A DNA stretch of 64,000 nt from Plasmopara viticola. Taxonomy: Eukaryota > Oomycota > Peronosporomycetes > Peronosporales > Peronosporaceae. Location of the stretch: the NCBI GenBank assembly GCA_001695595.3, contig MBPM02000086.1, positions 124,001 through 188,000 of the forward strand, read 5' to 3'. The notes under the pieces were generated by a model that had not been told where the DNA came from, searched no databases, and was given only the letters and a program-made list of their open reading frames with translations. This document shows positions 37,276 to 47,900 of this stretch, one piece after another. The position numbers were made by a program, and so were the translations under genes. How positions within the stretch are numbered: the first letter of the stretch is position 1; the number at the start of each line of letters is the position of its first letter.

Positions 37276-37528
37276 ATAAAATTCTTGCTCTGTTCTGTCG
37301 CATCCACTACCACTGCAACAGTCTTCACACTGCATTTATCCCCTACTGATGTGTCTGAAGTTGGTTTAAAAGATGATCGTCTTCCCGTACTCGGAAGCCT
37401 CCCAGCCGATATGTGCATCGTTGTCTTGTTACGCACACACATAGTTGCGACTAGCATGATGAGTTGTAATGCTAAACAGTGTGGTGCACAATGCCTTATG
37501 ACGTCCCGAAATAAGCGCAAGTTGAAGT

Positions 37529-39054
37529 ATGTCTAAATTTAATCAGACGTCAATATTGATCATGGCGGTACCGTCGACATCGGCGGGAATCGACCAGCAG
37601 CAACAACAGCGTCAACTACAGCAGTTCATGGACCGTGAACGTGTATCGCCACCTGATTGTCGCCTTAAGCGAGTTACTAACGACGTGACTGATATACGAG
37701 GCACAAAACCTTTGCTTAAGAACCACATGTACGTCAACAAACCACATTTTTATGATGCGCACGACATCAAAGGATCCACGAGCATGGTGCTACACCCAAA
37801 GAATCGGCGTGCAGGAAGTGATGAACGATTTCAGCAGCTTCCAATCGAGGGCACCAAGTCACGACCTTCAGGGTTTCGTACCGAGCGTGTCGTGAATCCA
37901 TTGGAGCCAACCTACAAACTCCCGTCCTTCGTTAAAGCACCAATGGTGTGTCTATAGTATATTGCTGCGGCCTTGTTCCATTTCATAACACTCAATGTCT
38001 CCTTAGCTCGAGCCAAAGTTTCTACGTGATAGCTACAACGTGTCCGACATTGAAGGCACGTCCATCAAAGTTCGCGATGTCCAACATCCTCGAGATGGCC
38101 TCAAGCTAGTAAGGATTTTCTTTTTTATAAGGATTGAGACTTAATAGTTAATGCGGTTGCAGAACGATATTGCAGGAGCTCACGCAGGATGGATGCCACG
38201 CCATAGACGAGGATTACGTGAGAACCCTCCGCGTGATATTCTAAACGTGCGGGACATCACCAACGTCGATTTTAAATCCAGTCGTGTCACGTGAGTATTG
38301 TGCTTTTTTAATTATGCAATTTGTTTTGCCTAGCTCACAGACTTATGGCTGTAGTAATGTTTTGAATCCTGTTTATACAGTTCATGGCATGACTTTCAGC
38401 GATGATCCGCTCTCACGACCACTTCTGTACCATTCCAAGCGAGTCAAACCTAGCTTTTCACTCAAGACTGACGATATTAATGGTGCGAGTTGTGCTGACC
38501 CGGCCGCAACAGTTGTTGCAGGCATCATTATGGCACATCGACGCAACTTCCGGGACATTAACAACACCTCTGACATCAAGGGTGCCAAAGCTGATACACT
38601 GGTGCACAATATTCGATCAAAGCGACACGTCGACCCTAATGCTCCACAGTACTCTGCATTGGATGGATCACGTGTGGACACCAGTGCAATTTCTGTTGGA
38701 AGATCGATTGTATTTGCTGATCTGGTCCAAAAACATGAGCTGCTCGAGGCTGGTCACAAGTGTAGCCATACAGAGAAGGAGCCGTACGTTGTGAGTGGAG
38801 TCGGCAACGTGGGTTTGATAAACTCATCCAGTCGAAATTTTGATAAAAAGCCTTTGAACCCCAATGACGGAAGTTCTTTACTAAACTCTGCGCCTGTAAA
38901 CTTTTCGAAAATAAAGACGGATCTAATGCCTGCTGTCGCTGACCGAAGCTCGAAGCCTTTGAAGCCTTATATAGGTACTGGAAGGTCTCGTACCGAGCAA
39001 AAGCTGGCGGAAACGAGACGAGAAGAAATTCAACTAGTGCGTGAGCTTCAATAA
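37529..39054 (+). CDS. Protein with repeated DI-x-G/N motifs, four exons
   Basis: Exons 37529-37945, 38007-38108, 38163-38290, 38334-39054 (introns 61, 54 and 43 bp) give 455 residues in phase. An alternative start is the ATG at 37562 (MAVPST). The protein is built from recurring short motifs: a D-I-x-G/N core (DVTDIRGTKP, DAHDIKGSTS, NVSDIEGTSI, DILNVRDITN, TSDIKGAKAD) and an NP-x-x-x-Y-x-(L/V) motif (VNPLEPTYKLP, LNPVYTVHG, DPNAPQYSALDG). Residues 1-35 are Gln-rich; the tail is Lys/Arg-rich. There is no signal peptide or membrane segment. The motif pair recalls protist proteins linked to flagella or the cytoskeleton, but I cannot name the family. Intron 3 is very short, though its frame is restored exactly. 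Confidence 0.75.
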
Positions 39055-39160
39055 CGACTTACAAATACATCAATTAGCATAGCAAAAAATGTACACATTG
39101 TTTAAACATTGAGCTGCACAATGAGAAAAAGCATCTTTACTTATTTCAGGCTCATGTCAC

Positions 39161-40675
39161 CTATGTGAGGTCAAATTCATCGTACGTATCTTTAGAAGCT
39201 GGTTTGGTCGCCAATGTTGCTTTTGAAGCAGTCGCATGAGATGATTTTGCGTAGCCAGCAGCCGCCATATCGTCCGGAGCAACAGAACCCTCGCGCAAGT
39301 CTGAGGCTGGTATAGCAAATTCAAGATTGTCATCGTCGAAGCTCATGCTTCCACTAGCACGCATTTCTCCAGGCATCGGAGAGTGCACGACAGTAGGTGA
39401 CAGAGCCGAAGAGTGAGCAGATGGCTCTAGTGATGTAGACTGCTGGTGCCGCTTCTTTCGTGCGCGAGCTGAAGACGTTTTCTTCTTGCCTTTTGAAACG
39501 TCGACTTCCCCCAAAGCCTCGGTCAGCATTGCTTCGTAATCACTGTCACGAACATCTGTGCTCGACACAGTCGGTGCTTCAGAAGCTGAAATGTCATACT
39601 CAGACATGGACGACGCGGCTGCTGGTGCTCTTGCAGATGGCACAAACGGATTTCGCTGGGTCGGAGCTGCGCGTGCTGACGGAGCAAAAGGATTTCGCTG
39701 CTTCGGCTGCTGTTGTGATGATCCACTTCTTTCACTAGAAGATGCCGGTCGATGTTGTTGGCGCTGCGGCGGTGGTGGAGTGTCTTTGGACCCGTAAATC
39801 GACAACTTTCGGCAGACCCGGCCAAGCTGATTGTCAAGTGCCATGAAGCCAGGCTTGCGTACTGTAGCTTGCAAGAGCTCTTCGTTGCCCATCTTGAAAG
39901 CACGCACTAAATCCTCAGCAAGAGCGCAATCATCTGAAGACAAGAAGGAGTCATCCTGCAAACAACGCGTGTACAGGGCGTCGGCGGCAGGCACATCGCC
40001 CAACGCCAACATAAGGATCACTTGGCTCAAGTGCATTTTGTGTATGTTGTGGTGCTGATCCATGGCCTCATATAACGCCTTCATGCGGTCCAGCAACTTC
40101 ATGGCATCGCTGTATTTGCCATTTTTTACCAAAAAACTCAGCGTCTTGCGGAACGTATCGATTGCAAAGTGAGGTTTATCTTGTGCCTCGAGCAGATCAC
40201 ATGCTTGCCAATAGAGTGAAAGCACATCATCTCCACTTGATCCATGACTCTCACAAGCTTGCGCACCTTTGACCAGTGCATCCGCAGCCTTGCCGAACTC
40301 GCCCATTTCCGCGTAAAATCCGCTGGCCGTTTCGTAGGCCGTACGCGCCTCTGCCGTGCGCTGTTGCGAGTGTTGTGACCCAGAGCGCTCCGCTTTAAGC
40401 TGCTGCAGTATCGTCTTTGACACATTCTCCCAGGCTTGTGCAGCACGAAATGGCGACTGGTTGTGCTTCTGGGCGTCAGCGCAACGCGCAAAAGCTTGCT
40501 TGCTGGCTTCGAAGTCCCCTCCGAGACGAAAGAGTTCACCAGCCTTCTCCAAGAGCGGTGCTGCCGTAAGATAGTCGGGGGATCCGCGAAAGAAAGAGCG
40601 CTTGGTGAGCGCCTTTTCCGCTTGCCTGAGTTGCGCCGCCGCTTCCACGCATTTGTGCTGCTGAAGTGACGACAT
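39161..40675 (-). CDS. Gamma-SNAP with long NPF-containing C-terminal extension
   Basis: 504 residues, single exon. Residues 1-295 form the TPR-like helical solenoid of SNAP proteins, closest to gamma-SNAP (SFFRGSPDYLTAAPLLEKAGELFR near 27-50; KMGNEELLQATVRKPGFMALDNQLGRVCRKL near 261-291). SNAPs recruit NSF to SNARE complexes for disassembly. Typical gamma-SNAP is about 310 residues; here some 200 more are added. The extension is Pro/Gln/Ser/Ala-rich and carries two near-identical repeats around NPF (328-330 and 342-344, QRNPFxPSARA). NPF is the ligand of EH domains in endocytic proteins. The end is acidic (DTYDEFDLT). The ATG at 40675 opens directly into the first helix. Confidence 0.88.
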   Translation of the reverse strand: MSSLQQHKCVEAAAQLRQAEKALTKRSFFRGSPDYLTAAPLLEKAGELFRLGGDFEASKQAFARCADAQKHNQSPFRAAQAWENVSKTILQQLKAERSGSQHSQQRTAEARTAYETASGFYAEMGEFGKAADALVKGAQACESHGSSGDDVLSLYWQACDLLEAQDKPHFAIDTFRKTLSFLVKNGKYSDAMKLLDRMKALYEAMDQHHNIHKMHLSQVILMLALGDVPAADALYTRCLQDDSFLSSDDCALAEDLVRAFKMGNEELLQATVRKPGFMALDNQLGRVCRKLSIYGSKDTPPPPQRQQHRPASSSERSGSSQQQPKQRNPFAPSARAAPTQRNPFVPSARAPAAASSMSEYDISASEAPTVSSTDVRDSDYEAMLTEALGEVDVSKGKKKTSSARARKKRHQQSTSLEPSAHSSALSPTVVHSPMPGEMRASGSMSFDDDNLEFAIPASDLREGSVAPDDMAAAGYAKSSHATASKATLATKPASKDTYDEFDLT

Positions 40676-41126
40676 GTTGTTAACGACGGAGATAGTACAG
40701 ACAGTCTCGCGGAAATAAACCTATTTGTACAAATCTACAGCTAAATTCTAGCTTTTATCACAATCCCATAGCTTTCCCCATTGGTGTTATACACAACCCC
40801 AACCCAGGCTTTTTTCTCGGCCGATGATTAGCTGTGGCTAATACAAAAAAGGTTAAGACGAGTGATACCAGTATTTTATGTATTGGGATGTGTAAAATTT
40901 GGCACCGCTATTCCTGCTATTTTTTCTTTGCCCAATATGAATGTCGCAATATCGGTGCTGAAGCGCTTACCGACAAGGCAATTCCACTTTATGTGATCAG
41001 ATTTATCCCGGTCAAGACACTTGCCTTAGATTCCGCCGCAATTGCGGGGATCCGAACGCTATCTCGTCCACCATTAAATGGTCCGGCATTCAAATTATGC
41101 GAAAGACATTACCCCTATCTCCTCTT
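40676..41126. other. Intergenic, no gene seen
   Basis: The upstream region of the gamma-SNAP gene. A 99-codon plus-strand frame (40834-41133) has no family pattern and runs into the gag relic. Confidence 0.4.
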
Positions 41127-41660
41127 TGTGTAGATTCTTGAGTTTCTTCAGCAGCTTCTTTTTGAATTCAATCAGCGTGACGTCCTTTGTATGCTTCACA
41201 GCTAATCCAATTAGCTAAATTCCGACGACAGACTGCTGAGAAATACTACCAACTGGTGTGACCAACCGACTTTCCCGTTTTCTAAGCTTTTACAACCAGC
41301 TCGACGTATTTTTAGGCATACTATGTCACACTTCATCTTGAGGACGTGGAGTTGGTGCGTCATTGTCACACAGTTGTGAAGCGTCGAGCGAATGACAAAA
41401 TTGTAGAGTGTTCCCCATTCCTCCATGGCGCACGTAGGCGACCAAATTCTAGTTAGATGCTGATTCTTGGCAGTGATACCCAACGCCTTGACCCCGTTAA
41501 TCTCGTGCTGTTTTGGCGGGCATTCCGTGCATCAGAAGATCCTCCATTACCATGGTCGTCTTTATGCTACAATTTTAGTGGCAGTATTGTCACTCCTTCG
41601 GTACGCTTGTTCGCTGTGATAGGCACAAACGTTACACAAAGGCCACGAAAAGAGAGACTT
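41127..41660 (-). mobile_element. Copia gag relic
   Basis: Collinear by eye with the gag region of the 23.6-28.0 kb element. 41140-41190 matches 27293-27345 (CAGCTTCTT, then TTCAATCAGCGTGACGTCCTT against TTCGATCAGAGTGACGTCCTT). 41400-41500 matches 27570-27680 (CCCAACGCCTTGA against CCCAATGCCTTGG). 41530-41620 matches 27730-27830. All frames are broken. Confidence 0.7.
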
Positions 41661-44600
41661 AATCGCATGTATTCAGGACCTTGCTCTTCCTATTTTAAGC
41701 TTCCATTAGTCGATTTTTCTACACGCCTTTCCAAGCTTTCCTGTGACGTCCTTTAATAACGTCGTTCCAGTGATATCACTCATCGAGGTCATGGTGTAAC
41801 CGGTATTGGCCGTAAGAAAGTCCATAATTTTTTCTCGTCAACTGCTTTTGATGTGACGTCATCTACCTGTTCAACATTAAAAGGTGTCATCTCTGCAAGT
41901 ATAACCCGTCTTAGAAGTCTTTTGGCATGACGACAGGGGTCCCAAAATCGTAACATTTACGATCTACCGAATGCAAATATTCTTGAATAGCTCGCTAAAC
42001 TTTGACTCAAATCTGTATATGATGTGCATGAGTTTGTGGCATTCCTGCTCAAGATTAAACATCAAATCTCTTGCCAGTATCCGCAGCTTTGAAGCGGTGC
42101 ACGTAGCAACGATGCCATCTATCTAGAAACACTTGCTGTCATGGGCTACTTTCTGAATTTGAAGACCTCCCCAAATCAGTATGGCTAACAAAAAAGATAA
42201 GCCGCGCTGGGAAAAGCAATCTCTGATACACTTGTTTCGGCATTGTCACTGCCTATAAGACCCACTCAAATTGTTTTTTTTAAAAAGGTTTTTTTACATT
42301 TGCTATCCATGTTTCTAATCGCCAAATACTTGTCGTAGACTTTGCCTTAGCGACCGCACAAAAGTTTGTACATTTGTATAACGCTTTGTTGTGCGAATAC
42401 TCGGTAAAGTATTGCAAATACTTCCGTCTTCAGCATCAGCATTCGGGCCGTTTGTGAGATAGTCTCATTACTTACTATTTGAAAGCTGGATAATGTCAAG
42501 ACGTGGTTTGACTGACCAAGTACTTGTATCCCATGTTTAAATCTGCAACTACTGTTGCTTAGAGCTACGTGTGTCGTCTACTTCACGAATTTAAACTAAA
42601 GCTGTAGCAGCCATAGTATTATCAGTAGAGAAAGACTGTTAGAGCTCACCAGCCAGATGATTGCATCATGCTGTTACCAAATGTACCCGACACTATCTGA
42701 GCCAGCCACGCCAAATAATTCAACGCATCGAAGCTTGACCCCCGATCGACCGAGTCTCCTGCCGTGTTCTTTTAGCTATTAAACTTTCGGTGTGGGTATG
42801 AATTAATCTTGAAATGACCACACCAATGAAGCCAGAAATGGCGAAGCCTTAGATCATGTGTGCTAAATAATGAATGGAGCCTCTCCACCGACATATTTGA
42901 TTATTCGAACCTTGATGGTTGATTCGGCACTATGGGCTCTGGAGCTAGAAAATAAGTCATATCAATCAGCGAATTACAATACGTCAGTCGGCTTACCTGC
43001 ATGTATCCTCTTGCCGATGTACACATCAATTGAGTCTAGAAAATCGAACTCGATTGAATCTGTAGAAAACAGGCTAGAATGCTTGCGAAAACACTCTTTT
43101 AAAGGACATTACTTGTCATCACTAGCCGCACTTGACGTCGAGAGGAGCCCGAAGTCACCTACCTCGTAGCAAATTTTAAGCAGTTGTCTACAAAAATTTT
43201 GCTGTTGCCGTCAGACCCAAGCAAAATTCGTTGCAGTGCCGTCAGCTAAATTATCTCCAAATTTTGGTGAAATAAACTGTATTTACTGATATGCATGAAG
43301 CCATACTTCAGAACGAGAAAAATTAGTTCTGAAGATATGGAGGGCGCTCTTACGTAAAGCTAAAATTTTCTAGATATCCTTTCTGATCCATTTTGCCACG
43401 CTTGGTACCTGGACGAGGTGATACACCTTATATGCATTATCTAGCACCGATGGGCATTAGTTTGTACATATCTACCGAATGAAATTTCATTAAGAGGTGT
43501 GTGCGATATAGTGGCTAATATTTTACAAGGTGGCCGAACAAGACGTTAAATCGAGGCTATTCATTAAAAAAATGTGGCGCATAAAGCTGAGAAAATTGCA
43601 GCAACAGCCTGGCATTTGAAGCGCGACAAGCAGTTATAAAAAGGTGCCTGCGGGTGTAATGAAGCGTAAGTAAATGCGGGAACAAAAGGGTTTCTTTCTT
43701 TACGGTCTGAGTATCGATGTGGGTGGCATACACACATGAAGCAATTAATGAAGATCATAGTCACAGGGCCTTTTTTATAAAAAATCAGAGCTATTTCAAG
43801 TGCGTCTATCGCATGTATACTTTGAGCCCTTATCTGTTTGTTGATTTGGCAACTGAAGCAAGTGAAAGATGTTTGTTGATTTAGCAACTGAAGCAAGTGG
43901 AAGAGGTTTATTAAAGTATTAACCATGAAAGACTGAAAAAAAAATCGAACATTATCTCAAGCAAGAAAGAAAATACTGCCCTCAAGACTTTTTGTGGGGT
44001 AGTTTGAATGTAAATTAATAAGCAAAACAAAGGAACCTGTCCGTCAAGCAAATGCATGGAAATGTCTCAATTTGCCGTAATATTAAGCATTTTATAACCC
44101 ATACATCCCGAGGCTTTAGCTCTACGACACACTGAAAAATATTACTGCTGCGACGAAGTCGCCGTATCACACGTTATCTAGCGTCAGCTAACCATCTCGC
44201 GTTATCTTGCTGTTAATGGGTCCCTTAATGTCTTCATCGTGTTTGACGTACTTAAGACTTTTTCTGGGCGAGACATGGTGATCAAATGTAATTGTTTTTA
44301 GAAAAAGCCCTAGCGATCGAGTCGCGGCTGTATTGCTGCTGAGTAGGTTGTTGTTCTACGCCTACGTGAGTATGTCTATCTGAACGGAAAGTTTTACCTT
44401 TTCACATCTGTTGGATGAGGGGTCGGACGACTCGCTGGCATTCATAGACCACGTGGCGGTAACATTAATCGCAGTCATCCCTGCTTCCAACTAGCTGGAT
44501 CGCGACATGGCTCTTTGATACAATTAAAAGAAATCACAATTTCGTGCTCGTCTTCACAATGCAATGTGCTTTGTGACCAGAAATAATCCTTGCATTTTAT

Positions 44601-44819
44601 ACAGCTCTGCCAGCATGTAACATATGAAGGCCGAACGTATATCGTATCTACAAAGTTAGGTTCGCTTCTATTTTCCAGGCGTGTACAATGTTGGCGTGCA
44701 CAACACTTTTGACTCCAATGATAATTTTTTTCTTCGATAAATTCTAAGCCCTTAAATCATCGTTTCGACATAAATTCCCTAGATATTTTTACGAGCGTGC
44801 ATGACAATTAGTCTAGAGA
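41661..44819. other. Gene-poor desert
   Basis: No supportable gene. Frames are short and scattered; the longest (43564-43926 minus, 120 codons) has no domain signature. Confidence 0.45.
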
Positions 44820-44975
44820 GTTAGGATCGAATAAAATAGCACTATTGATATATTATCTATGCCATCTTAGTTACTTGCCTTTAGAAGCAGTCTAATACGC
44901 TTGATTCCTTTTTCGTTCCGTAATTCTGCTAAGGGCTTACACTCTTGACATGTCATCTATGACATCTAAGCTTCT
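44820..44975. repeat. Dispersed AT-rich repeat, copy 2
   Basis: The mate of 28311-28465 in the same orientation, sharing GGCTTACACTCTTGA and the CATCTATGACATCTAAGCT-like block. Function unknown; probably a fragment of an old element. Confidence 0.45.
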
Positions 44976-47900
44976 TGTTTCAGTACACACTACACTAAAT
45001 GACTCTGCTTTATATACTGTCCTGAAGTGTATGTATTGGCGTCTAACCGGACGTTTTGCTTGTGCCACGTGTCTCACACTAAGCCATAGTGGTGGATGTA
45101 GCACTACTTAGTACGTTATGCAGCTTATATACGACGACAACCCGGAGAAAAATTACATGGGCCAATTAGGTACTACGTGTATGCTACTCTTGTATGCGAC
45201 AAACTTTCAGATTTACCGTGACGAAAAAGTCAGTGATTAACCATAGTTGTTTAATGTTCACTCCACCTTACCAATCGCATAATACAAGTACTTTATTCAG
45301 GCTAGTCCGTTGCCGCATTATTTGCTTGAAGTCTTCTTTGATGACAAATTACATATGTGATGCAATTTCTTTGACATCATTATTACTTGCCTAAATATTC
45401 ATTTGATTGCTTCTTATATTCGCGTTTCTCGCTCTGAAAAGTGTGAATCGATCTCGTTACCAAAATTAAGACCGCATTTTCTTTACAAACCCAGCATTCC
45501 CGTCCGTAAGTGTGAAGTGACCGTCTTCACCAGCAAATATGCCGGTAACGGCTGTTACGCAATATAAGAAATTATTCTCAAAGTACGTATGCATTAATAC
45601 TATCCTTGCCTTTCGTCGATGATAATGACAAGGAGCGCCGGGGGCGCTCCAGTGTGCACTCGCCTAATTCTTTGCTCACTCAGGCTGCAAAGATAGCTCA
45701 GTTTAGCAGCAGCATTATAAAAAGTCGTTCGGAGAGAACTTGAAAGGTGTTAGAACTGACTTCAAACTCAGCTACCATGCAAAAGATCTCATTTGTAAAG
45801 ACGAATAGTCAATGGCAAAATCAAGGTGTAAAAACTAAAAGCTGGTATGAGATCGCTACCCTGGAACTCAAAACTAAGGTAGAAAAGTCTAAAACGACAA
45901 TTCGCGGATTAAGTTTACGGTAGGCCCAGCGATTTAAGATCCCGACGAATTCAGTGGTTAAATACGCAACTTTCTCACCGCCTGATGCCAATACAATACC
46001 CGGCATATGCGAAAAACACTATCTCTTGAGAAACGGGCAAAATGGAAAAGAGAAGGAGGATACGACCGGGCGATACAGGCCATAGCGCCGAGTAGTACGC
46101 TCATCTGCTTCGCGCGCCGCGAGGACTAGCTATCTCGTGTGTACGAATAGTAGCTGGTCACGGATACTGTCTCAACGTGACTCCACGACGGCTACACTCG
46201 TGCTTTGAGCACAGCGTCACATTCCTTTGTAGAGATGTTACTCAATGTTGAAGGCGCTCGGATCTGGTGATATTCCCAGCGCCACATAATACTATACAAT
46301 TGAATTGGATAAAGATTCTAATATTATTTGAAATCCAATAATTAGACGCCCGTGACAATATTTCACTTTAGGCGTGAAAGCTACTACCCCAAGAGATGCA
46401 TCGGGCTCGAGATGATGCCAAGCCAAGCTTCAAGTTCACGGCCCCCGTTAGAGCGCTTCTACTCTATTATGCACTTAACATGTAAGTGCTGCTGCCTTGG
46501 TGGCCATAAAGCGCCGGAGAGGACCGATCTCGCCTCAGTCTCAAGCCTGTTTCAAAAGGAGCAAAGAATTTTGCGCGACTAAATATTCGCGCTTGAGATT
46601 GCACAAGGGGTCAGCTCTAGCAATCGGCCGCGCCCTCTTCGAGATGGTCCCACGTGTTTGAGGTCCCTTATTGGTAATTAGTTTCTTTAGTCATATGATC
46701 ACACCCCCGCGAGTGTCAGCGCGAGGCGTCCAACATTCGTCAAGAAGTCGTTTCTCTAAAGACGAAACCATAGGCTCGGCTGACCATTAAATGCGTACAG
46801 CCTATTCATATTGCAGTCTCTCAGCCTTATATTTAATATGGTGGTACTTTCGGCCGTTCCGTACTTTCCATAACGCAAAACCCAATGCGAGGAAATCGTG
46901 CTAAAGAGAAGCTGGAACAACTCAAGCTCCTCTAAAGCTCGGCGGTGTAGGCATACTCATGATTTTTAAGGACCGTGTTTGCATTGTTCACTATTCGATA
47001 CTTTTTCTTCATCAATGACAATTACCTTATTCGGGAAGACTACTCGATTTTCTGTTGCCATGTTTGTCTAAACATTTCATTGGTTCCCTGAGAAGGTGCA
47101 ATTGCATCCCATGCCCCGCTATTTTGCTTAGCCAACTTTGCACGAAGTCGGTTGATTGCTATATAAGCTCCATAGTGATCAGATTCTTCAATCACCTCTT
47201 CGTAACCAAAAACCAATTCTCGTACTTCGAAGAGTTATGGTGTCTTATTTAGTTTATAGAGAAAAGCGTAAAACTCGAAGGTAAGCGAGATGTATTGTCA
47301 AGCGCTCAATTATCCATTGACAGCTTGTCGGTCCATTTAAGTAGCGTCTAAGTGTGCTTGTTGCGAAGTGTACATTTCAGCTGACGGCCGCCTTTGATTC
47401 TTTGTATGAACAATCTGCTGTAAATACAACAAAAAAAATCCCAATTGTTTGAGATTAATTTTTTAATGTAGTGGTAAGCCGCATACTACTATTAGAAAAC
47501 ATCGTTTCCGAGCGTTCATAGGCATTTATATCAGCAAGAATAAACAGATTTCTCTTTGCTTGCAAAGTTACTAGCTTGACCAGGTGCCAATGCATGGGCG
47601 AACCATAAGTACAACTTTGCCCGTGTTGCTACCAGCTTCCGGCAAACTAGAGACAAAACCAAGGGCTTGCCTCGTTACAATGGCAAGCTCTATAAAGCCG
47701 CTAGCGCATGAATTACGAGTTTGACCTTCTAGCAGGTCTCACGTGTCCTCTCATACGTGGCCAAATGTGGGTGGGATGCTGTGGCTGGGAAATCACGGAC
47801 CAAGGTTGATTGGTGAGTCAAGTTCATAGGTCTCAGCCGATCATTTTTGCACAACACGGCATTTGTAGATCACGCTTGACCTTGTTGTGCGTGCGGTCGA

